In this document: piece by piece, positions 32,536 to 43,600 of the stretch
Position numbering within the stretch: the first letter of the stretch is position 1
Layout of the letters: each line of letters starts with the position of its first letter
NCBI GenBank assembly: GCA_029962745.1
Contig: CM057167.1
Location: 15,951,785-16,015,784, forward strand
From: Echinometra lucunter
Lineage: Eukaryota; Echinodermata; Echinoidea; Camarodonta; Echinometridae
DNA length: 64,000 nucleotides
Reading direction: 5' to 3'
Position numbers and translations under genes: made by a program
Notes under the pieces: generated by a model
What the model was told of the DNA's origin: nothing
The model's input: the letters and a program-made list of their open reading frames with translations, nothing else
Databases searched by the model: none

Positions 32536-34380
32536 GAAAGAAAAAAAAAATGGACTAGCGATGTACCAAATTAGAGTCATATTTGGCGATGTTATAGAGT
32601 CATACTTGGCAGCGAGCCTGACAAGATATATATTTTCGATATGACAAAACACTTCTCTCATAACAATTTTTTATCTTGGTCGACATGAATCCCTTAAACA
32701 AGGACATTTTAGGTGACTTCTTTAACTTCAATATTATAACTTCAATATTAACTTACGTGTACTTGATCATGATGTAGTAGAATGGTTTATTTTAAAAAAA
32801 GGACTTAAAATGGCAGCCCGAAGGCTGAATTACAATCAGTTTACAAATATATGAAGTCGAAACAATCATGATATAGACTTACAGAAATATACATTTTAAA
32901 ATTACAATGAGCAGGTAAAATATTATAAAAGCTTCATATAGAACAGAGTTATATGTATGACCCGAATAGGCATAATGCTTAATTATTATTTTTATCATTT
33001 ATAAAATTTAGAAGAAAGGAGACATGGTTGGATTATGAATAATCAGCAAATATATAAGGCCCGGGAAACATTAATTTATTTGCGAATAGTAAATGTATAC
33101 AAGTGAAACAAAGGAATATTCGATCACGGATTTTTTTAAACATGAGGTTGGGTGAGAATGACAGAGTGATGAATAAAATATTGGAGACGAAGGAAAATTC
33201 AGTTCTGTGAAAAATAATTTCTGTAAAAGAGTTCTATTAAAAAAAGGTTTCTACAAAACGGTTCGATAAATAAGAAAAGTAATATGAAAAGATTATGTGT
33301 AATTAATAATGGGCACATAAATTAAACGAAGCACAATATATTACTGATAACAAAACTAATTAATTCTTAGATATTCTGTTTACTTATGGCGTATGAAGTT
33401 ATGTCCAACTCCAACCAACTCGTGTAACTAGACATTCTGCTATTATTGATGGCATTTTACTATAATTGTATTCACATGCATAACAACTGTGGTATAAAGA
33501 CTTTTGGAGACCGTGCGGGGCCTGTTTCTGGAAATCAACGCCAAGTTAGTCATATCTTTGTCTGCCAACTACGGAGATGACTCTGATCTTGCTAAACCGT
33601 TTCACGAAGAGCATGCTAGCTAAATATCTCGTGAATCGATGTTGAAATGTGACAACACATAGGCTTGATCACAATAATATGTATATTTTGTAAAAGAATT
33701 TTATCAAAACTGCAATCATTTGAGTGAACTGGTGAGTGCAAAGATTAGAAATAGTAGCAAGGGGTTATAGATACAAGATATTTTCAAAGAAGGCAGATTG
33801 CACCAAAGAAAAACTTATAAAATTCTGTTTTTAGTAATTAAGTTAATTATCGTTTTGAACGTAAGATGGGTACCCCCGGGACACTAGATTTGCAAAATAA
33901 ACCCTTACGTTCATGATCGGAAAAAGGAGGCAAATTAAATATTTATCCAGCGTCATGTCTTGGCCAAAACGTTGATATGCATAACTTTGGTAAATTACAA
34001 GCTAAAATATGTCTCATTAAAGTATTTTGTTTAAAAATCTACGATATAAATTATCTTTGAATGAATATGGGTCTGAAATCTACAGACTATCCCTTTGACT
34101 ATGCCTTGCCTGACGTGGCAGAATTGCGTTCATTCGTGAGATGTTACAATCACGGGAGAAACCCCCTAGGAAATCTTTTTTGCAGATCGTTTCATATGAA
34201 ACATGAAATATAATATTTATACATGAGAAAGGATGAATTACTGATTGCAGGAACCCTTAGAAAAGATAGATTTGAATTATCTTTTTAAATCTATGTAGCT
34301 TCCATTTTGGCCAGCCATAATCTACCAAATTAGTGGCATGTGATGGCGCTGCACATCAACGAAAAAAGTTATGACAGGGT

Positions 34381-34536
34381 CAGAGGCGTCATAAGTTCTT
34401 AGTCCGGATGTTGGCGTTGATCTTGGCAAACACGGCTTCGTGAAACACGTAGCAGACAATTAGCCAACTAGCGGCGATCTTAGCTGAGAAGTTGACTTAT
34501 GACGGTTTCGTGAAACGGGCCCGGTACCTTCTTAAT
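34381..34536. mobile_element. MITE with GAAACGGGCCC end
   Basis: Ends 'gtttcgtgaaacgggccc' and repeats 'gtcataagtt/gacttatgac' inversely within 150 bp. A related start ('cggggcctgtttctgg') lies at 33527, so the full element may span 33527-34530. Family assignment uncertain. Confidence 0.4.
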
Positions 34537-34604
34537 TGTCCGCGGCGCTAGCTTTCCTCTTACGGTTTACGCACGGGCGCCGCTTATTGGTCGCCAGTTT
34601 TAAG

Positions 34605-37600
34605 ATGGCAGCTTCTACAAGCAGCAACGTGGGATCGCACTTACAAGCCCGATTTTTCACGAAACAGAAGAGGTAATGCATGATCGGTTACATGATTACG
34701 CTCTGCTACTGATATTTATCTTAATGTAGTGTTTTGTGTAAATTTTTGAGAGTATGCAAAATGGGAATGCTTGTATTAAACTATTAATTATGTGCGACAA
34801 CTAATCAAGAATTTGGTTCTTCGGTCCCATCCATATGGTTATGTGTGACTAATTTTCAAACTGATGGATGATGTGATATTTGATTTTAGCATTTTTCTTT
34901 TGTGAGGATTGAAATTGAACTAAATGATCTCCACTGCTTACTCATAGATTTTCTTTCTCAGCTGCTGCTCCTTCCAAATCTTGTCAAGAAGACAAGATGT
35001 TCCTTCTAGTACTAGATCTAGACCTCTAGCCTAGGCTCTAGTAGACCGAAGTGTTCTGTCTCTAACAGTCGTCGTTAGACGTTAGCCTCGTATTTTGGTA
35101 GGGTCGGCACTCCTCCTTTTTAGAGACAGAAGCGACCCAGTGCGTTGTGCATGCAATCTCATTGTCATGGGCACGACAATGAAAAACTACCTCAAATCAG
35201 CTTTTTTCCACTTTATTCATGAATATAAAAATATAATTACATACTACAGAGTAGACCTATACACTGTAGCTTACCGATTTTATGTTTGATTCCTTTTAAC
35301 TCTCCATTTTCAGGTAAATCCAGGGTCCTAACGTTAGGTCCTCTCGGTTGAAAATTTTGCAGCAGCCAACCTCTATCTCTGTACATGTTCGCCTCTGAAC
35401 ATTTTCGCAGGGAGATCAGCGAATTTGCGACTTGCATTTCAACCGTATTAACGAGCGACCAATACGAAACAACAACAACAAAAACATCATTCGTACGTAT
35501 ATGGCCAAACGTATGTGGTCGATCGTTTGAATACGGCCGGTTGAAATGCAAGGAGTTGCGAATTCGCTGATCTCCCTGCGAAAAGCGCGGAGGCGAACAT
35601 GTCCCTGGACTAGGCTCAGGCTCACTGGCTCAGGCTCAGCATATCTCTCTTAGTGTTAAGTTTAACGTCAGTCCTTTTTTTTTTGTTCAGGTTTGATTTA
35701 TTTGACCACTTTTCTGTTTTGTTGCTTTGGGTCTTCTTTTGTCTTATTACTGAGAATTGAACTAGTGCTATAGTGCTAGACCATGATAGCTTTTTTTTGA
35801 GCTAAGGATTTGCAGCAATAAATTGTAATACTTTTTGTGAGTTGCCTTTAGGTTTTGATGTTTGACTTCTAATAAAAGTGAGATTATCATCATTTGAAAT
35901 TTGGTTTGCTATTTGTTTTGTTATATTCACCAGGTTTGTTGTTGGTAACACACCTTTCTCTGTTCCAGCTAATGTTGGTGTGCCCGAGTTGAGTTCACTC
36001 ATCAATAAACTCCTTAATGAAGGTAAGATTAGTCTAACTTTCAAGATAAATGCTTAATTCTGAATCTTAGTGTAATTAATGTGATAGTATCCCAATCCAT
36101 TAGTTGTACTTGAACATAAGCAATTTTACTTTGGTATGCACTGGGAGAGCAAAATAATTACTTTGTTTTATTTTTTCTTACTGTAAAGCGCCTTAAGCAT
36201 GTTTTACGGAAAGGCACTATATAAATATGTATGTATGAATGCATGGTATGCTATGTGAAATAATAGTAGCAGAGGGAGAAAGATTGAAATTTAAGTGAGG
36301 CCAAAGCTTTATGAAACATTTTGAAACTTGTAAACATCTTTTAACAATATATTTTTTTTCATTTATTGTTACTTTTCAAAATGTCATTGAACTCTTTCTC
36401 ATCCTTTAGACAAAGCTGAAGCAGACATCGAAAATGTCGAGTTTGACTTCCTCATCGAAGGAGAGTTCCTACGGGTGCCCCTCGCAACTCACTTGGAGAT
36501 CAAACAAACTTCAACAGAGGCTGTAGTTGATATTGAGTACGTGGTGAAACAGACTGCCCCAGAGCCTGTTGGAAGTATACTACACGATGACTGGGTTAGC
36601 TGTATACACAGTGCAGGAGATAGGTGAGAGGGGAATACAATTGTTCCAGTTTAAAGCTAGACGAAGCTGGGGGGTGTTTCATAAAGCTGTTTGTAAATTC
36701 CGAACGACTTAACGAATGACTGGAACATGTTCTTGGGTGCTAATCAGATTCTCAATCATTTACATGTAGCACAAGAACATATCACCAGTCATGCATAAAG
36801 TCGTGCATAACTTACGAACAGCTTTATGAAACACCCCCCTGGTGTGGGAGGGGGTGGGGAATGGGAAGGGGGAGGAGTTATGGTTCTTCTACTGATATCA
36901 GTTTTGATCCAATTGATGTAAGATTGTGATGTGTTATGATCTATAAGATTCATTTCATGATTTATTTTAAGATTGATTATGGGCTTGATGAAAGACATAA
37001 AAATTGATTTAAGTGATCTTACCCTATCCTCTTCCTATTTCAGCTTCAGAAAAATAATCAGTGGACAAAACAGAGAATATTGATGTAATATTCTTTTGAT
37101 ATTCTAGATGTCTTAAGGATTTAAGGCATTATTACTTAACGTCCAGTTATGGCACTCTTTCCCCTTTTCCATTTAAAACTTATGAAATCAATAAGAAAAA
37201 GGGCTTTATCCCTTGTCCTGGTTGATAATTTGCCCTTCATCTTGTATGTTTCACACCTTAAGTTTGATGCTATTAAGTTATGAAAGTTCAGAATTTGAGA
37301 AATAAGTCCAGGAATATACTGCGAAAAAGTGTAACTGCATTTTTTAAAACATAATTTATGTCTTGAAATAAATGAAGAAAAACAGTTAAAATGTGTTTGC
37401 TACCTTTTCCAGGATTATAACTGGCTGTTATGACAACGGTGTGAGGTTGTGGGGAAGGAATGGAGATAACGTAGCCACGCTTCAGTATCATACAGATCCG
37501 GTCAAGTGTGTTCGCTGGATCAAATATGGTAAGACGCTGGCCATTTTTCAGGCTTTTTCCCAATTTCAGACTTTGCCACCTTCCCATTTCTAAACTTTTC

Positions 37601-40600
37601 AGCCTTCATTTTATACAAAATATGTTAGGCTGCATCATGTTTTGGTCTCCTCTCTGGCTGAGTTGGTAAAACCAGGTGTTATTTCTGTAAGGCATCTTAG
37701 GAAACACACCGTGGTCGAAAGAACACGTCCGGAACGCATCTGGAACGCAAAATGCAAAAATGCTAAATTGAAATATCTATTGTGACATATTGGCAAGAAA
37801 TTTCAGCCATTATCATTCCACAGCAAGATTTTATTCATTTACAAGGTCTGCATGCTATCCATGTAATCATCAATCTGTGTTTGAAAATTCTGATTTTCAA
37901 CAATTTTCCATTTTGCGATCTGGACGCGTTTTTTCGTACCACAGTGTTTTCCTAAGACGTTTAAGACAACAGCAGAGAAAGGTTGATTTATGGTGCCGGA
38001 TAACACTTTGATACGTTCAGTGACCAACATCACCTGTTGATATAATGTTTTGTTCTATGCCTTCAAAAAGAGGAAAGGGATGAAGTACCGGTAGTTGGAG
38101 AGGATTTATTAACCCATTCATGACAGAGGGTCCACATTTTGTGGTTTGGTCTAATAACTTTTGATGCAGAGCTCTAAAAATCATACCAAATACATGAGCA
38201 GAAAGAGCAAAAAATTCTACACTTACTGTGCCCATTTTCGTTGCATCAATATTTGTTGTTTGATGCTGAAATTTTTTAAAAGGAAAATAAGCAGTAAAAT
38301 CCTTAAATTGGCAATGCGATGAAAATGTTAAAATTACTGTTTTTCCCTGCAAATTGGCAACTTTATGACTTCTCATCATACATTTTGTCAATTTATATTT
38401 ATTTCACATACATGATGTTTTATAAGAAAAATGTAGCAATAAAATAAAAATGTTGGTGTTGCCAATTTGAAGAATAAAAGCTGATCAAATTAGGCTTTAA
38501 ATAATTCCTGTCACGAATGGGTTTTAAAGGTTTAATCCATTGAATACTATGCCCAAGATAACTCATTGTGGGATCGATGGAAAATGTGTGTTATGGACAA
38601 TTCCACAGTAAAGGAATTACAATTTGTAATTATGTTACTTAGCTTTTAGAGCTTGTGTGCCTATTTGTACCCTGCCTTCCTTCTTACTGGTCATTTAATA
38701 CACTAATATGCCCATTCTTTCAGCTGAACTCTTTCATTCCAACAATTTTTTCTTTTTACCCGGTACTTATGTTCATGATATTGTGGTATATATATACCTT
38801 GGTAATGGAATTACCAGAAAATGGCACTACTTCCAAATAACAAAAAATGTCTTGTAAACTCAAACATGGATTATACCAATACTGACTAAAGTGGTGGAAT
38901 TCATTTTTGTTTTACATGTAGCTTCTTTGAATTCAAGAATTTGGTTACTCAGGACTACACAGTGATTGTTTTTACTATAAATGTAGCTGATTATGCTTCT
39001 GATGTGGAATTGCCCGCATGCAGAAATCAAATCATGCTCAACGGGTGAATGATAATTTTGTATGAAAAAGAATGCAGTTTCTTCTGTGGACTAAGATTTT
39101 TATGCCTCCGCCCACTGTAGGTGGTTGGCGGAGGCATTATGTTTTCGGGTCGTCCGTCCGTCCGTCCGTCCGTTCCGTTTTCGTTCTCACGATAACTTAA
39201 GAACCATTTGACAGATCAACTTCAAACTTGGCTTGTGTATCCATATGGGAGGGACAATGATCTGATTAGATTTTGGAGTCTCAAGGTCAAAGGTCAAGGT
39301 CATAGACGTAATAAAACACATAAAAATGGCTCGTTCTCGCGATAACCTAAGAACCATTTGACAGATCAACCTCAAACTTGGCACAGGTATGCATATGGGA
39401 CGGACAATGATCTGATTAGATTTTGGGGTCACAAGGTCAAAGGTCAAGGTCATAGAGTTAATAAAACACATAAAGATGGCTCATTCTCGCGATAACTTAA
39501 GAACCATTTGACCTATCAACTTCAAACTTCGCACAGGTATGCATATGGGAGGGACAATGATCTGATTAGATTTTTTGGGGTCTCAAGGTCAAAGGTCAAA
39601 GGTCATAGAGGTAATAAAACACATAAAAATGGCTCGTTCTCACAATAACTTAAGAACCATTTGACCTATCAACCTCAGACTTGGCACAGGTATGCATATG
39701 GGACGGACAATGATCTGATTAGATTTTGGGGTCACAAGGTCAAAGGTCAAGGTCAAAGATGTCATTGTATAAATGAAAATAAATCAACATGAAGTGCCAT
39801 TTATTTCTGATTTGGTAATGGTCGAATGGTCGACGCGTGGTCGAAGATTCATCTAGTTTTTTTCAGATTCTTAGTTTTTTATTCATAGTTTCTACTCTCT
39901 TGCATCTATCAGGTGACCCTGTGAGTTTGCTGGTTAGTGGATCACATGACCAGACACTCGTCATATGGGAATGGAATGAAAGCGAGAAGCAGAGTAAACC
40001 ATTGCATGTATGCAAGGGGCATGCCAAGAGTGTAGATACAGTTGCAGTAGACCAATCACATACAAGAGTAAGTGGATTTCTTTTCCCTTTGAATATGAAT
40101 GCCATTCAAAGACTTTAGTTTGAATATTACAATTTTTTTCACAATATAGTGAAATTGCTTAGAGATTATTTTATGTCAGGTTTTTCTACCTAAATTAAAT
40201 AAATGAAAACAGGAGAGGCCTACGCTGCTGTACTTTGGCAAAAGGAAGCAAGTGACAAAAGTGACATCTCCTGTGAAAGAGCAGACTGCATCTGTCATTT
40301 ACCCTGACGTCAATGCAATACCATAATGCCTTGCCTCACATATCTCTTAGCAGGATGAGTGTTCATGCATGAAATTCGGCCCGGAAGAAGAGCACGCTAG
40401 GTTAAAATATGAAAATATCAATAATTCAAATTTTGTTGATATGTCACTTGCTTCTTTTTGTCAGAATAGGGCAGTACAGTGAACCAGCACAAACAAAATG
40501 ATACTGGTCGGTGTAGCATAATTCTACCATCTTTGGACACATGCTTGCCTCTTTCTACATGCCTGAGATGAAAGTAATGCATTCTTTGTAATTATGCCAT

Positions 40601-43600
40601 GCAGTTGTCACAAGGAATGTGTGTGTATTTCCTGGCACTTCATGACACATTTTAGTCATATGAGGAGTTTATTAGTCTTTGAAAATAACGTTGTATGCTT
40701 TCACATTATCTATGTTTTTTCTTTTGCACAAAATGATGTGGAAAATAGCAGTTTTCATTCAGTTGTTAGACTTTAGATGTTATAGTTGTAGAAACAGAGA
40801 AAAAAGTTTACTTTTTGCTGTGCTAATTATTCTGCTCATCTAGACATAATTTTTTTCCCTATTTTCCCTTTGTCAGGGTTTCTTTATTGAATATCAACAT
40901 AATTTTTTTCTTCACAAAGGATCGATACATATATAGTAATCCATGAATTGTCATATATATATATATATATATAAAAGCAAAAAAGAATACGAAATTTCTT
41001 AAATTTAAAAAAATAAAAAGAATAAATGAATAAAAGTATGTACTGGCATAGAAAAGGCTCATTATCCAATTTTACTTTTTGTGACAGATATGCAGTGGAT
41101 CTTTTGACAAGATGTTGAAGGTATGGTCTGCAGGTAAGTTGAAAAGAAAGTGAGATTCACTTTTGGTAAATCTTTATCATTATATTTCACTTTTGCATTT
41201 CCATTACATAATTATACCCCCTCCAAACGAAGTTTGAAAGGGGTGTATAGGAATCAGCATACAGTCGGGTGGTCGGTCAGTTGGTCCATGGTAAATCTTG
41301 CGGATCGAACTGCTTCCTCAGTTTTTGAACATTGCTCATGAAATTTGGCATATACAGTGGTCTTGGGATGAAGATGTGCAAGACATTTTTGAATGTGTCG
41401 AAAACTGCGTTGCCATAGTAATGGCATATTATGGCTAGAAATCAGGGGGAAATATTGCGGATCAAACAACCTCCTCATTTTTGCGAGCAATACTTAGGAA
41501 ATTTTAGCACATTGGGCGGGAGTATTAATCACTTTCTGTGATATTTTGGAATAGATGGCATTTTAGTTTATATACATTGTTATTGAAATATGGTACTGAA
41601 AATGGAAAAACATCCAATTTCTCTATATGGACTTTGCCGTAAAGCATTATCCACCTAATGAGATAGTGAAAGCTAGGGAGCAGGGCCTATAACAAATACA
41701 TTTTTTTTTCTTCAAATCTTATTGATTCTTTATTTTGTTTTCTTCTAATCAAGTGCCAAGTTCAGGGGAAGAAGAGCCTCCTGAAATTCAAGAGCAACAG
41801 AAGAAGAGAGTGAGGAGAGATGGCAGTGGACCTATCATACGAGTAAGTTGATAAAGAAAGTCAACACCTATCACAAGAAAAAAGTTTTTTTTTCAAGAAA
41901 TGTTACCAACATTTATTATTGAAATGAATGAAATATTAAGTGCCTTTGGTGAGTGAAATTTGTAAAATAACTTTGATCCCTTGTTGGTTTAGAAATAACT
42001 TTTCTGTAGAGTCTGGAGATGAAGATATGAGCAGATATTTGTAACAAAAGGTTCTGTTTTCTCAAAATTTTTGTCCAGTTTACATTTACCAGTACTTGGA
42101 AATGCTGGAAAAAAGATCTATCCCTTGTTCCTGTCCTAGGGACTAGATCAATGAAGACTGATAACTATAAACAAGTTGTTAACAAGATAGGAAAATCTTT
42201 ATTCTTTATTTGTTGTGGTGTTAGGTACCCTGCAGTACCAACTAAAAATTCACCGTTTTGCTGAATTTTAAAAAATTTTTCAGCGCTGTACCCCTCGGTA
42301 CCAAAAGTGTGTGAAAATAATTTTTTAGTGTTTTATTAGAGAAGATTTTAATGAATTTAAGAAATTTGTCGTCATAAGTCATTGTAAAAGAAGGAAGATG
42401 ACTTTGGGGTTGTTATTGCCGATCATGACTTAAAAGTCCCCTGACAACATTGCATAAGTGTATTCTGATGGATGCGAGATGGCGCTGCACAACGCTGTAC
42501 CCCCAGTTATGACGGAACCTCAGGTTACGGCATGCCGAATCATTTAAAGAACTTCTAACTTCTTCCTCCTCTCAACCACAGACTCCCATAGCAACGCTGG
42601 ATGGTCATAAGGAAGCTGTGTCGTCAGTGATATGGAGCGGGAAGGATGAAGTGTGCAGTGCATCATGGGACCATACAATACAAATGTGGGACGTAGCACA
42701 AGGATCTAACAAGACGAACTTGGTATGATGTGTTACAACTCTGCTAAAAAGTTTGTTATGTGAAATATGATTGTTTTATTTTATGTAGAGGTGTCATGGT
42801 CATGTGGATATTTCACTGGACATTGGATCATATGTTTCATGGTTTTGGTCCCATCGCTGGCATGAGGGAGCTTTCGCAAACATGACGCGGACGTTAATCT
42901 AGCATGTCATGTGCAAAATTGTTTACTGCGCATGCTCAAATCCAAATAACTCCCTGTCCTGTTGAAAACGAGAACAGTTCTCAGCCAAAATAACGTCCGT
43001 TCTCGATATAGGACTTAGCTGGGTAGCCAGCAGTAGTACATTTGTAATACTATGGTAACGCATGCAGCCAGCCTATCATCAGCACCTGATCAGCGCAGCC
43101 ATCCGAGATCTTGCCTGGTGCGTGCCTAGCCTGGCCATAGCCTGGGAAAAATGTGTTCGGGAGAGAGAGAGAGAGAAAGCAGCAGCTGCTGCTTCCCATT
43201 GTGACGTCATACATCCACATTCACCAAGAGAGGAAAGCTCCTTAACACTGTATGACGCGGCCACATCTCTTATTGCTGCTGCGTCCTATAGGGACGTCTG
43301 CGTCGTGCTTGCAAAAGCTCCCTATTAATTCATGTGGCAAGAAGTTAACCTGAATTTGCCACTCTCCACCCAAGTGAGATAAATAGGTAGTGGTAATAAA
43401 GGATACTTGTATAAGTGCAGAAGAATTGCAATAACATTAATTACATTGAGAACAAGAAACATTATTTTACTGAGCACAGAGTATGTGTGGAAATAATAAT
43501 ATGCCTGGTAGGAGGATGTTTTATAATAAAAAGTGATGACTAATTTTATGATTTTTTTTAACACTAATCAGACTGGCACCAAGGCATTCCTTAGTCTCTC

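Larger units (their letters stand above)
31955..34604. other. Intergenic region between copy B and WDR12
   Basis: AT-rich, no coding exon recognised. It contains a SINE-like segment (32440-32535) and a MITE end near 34381-34536. The last 60 bp are the GC-richer WDR12 promoter with an inverted CCAAT box (ATTGG) near 34586. Confidence 0.55.
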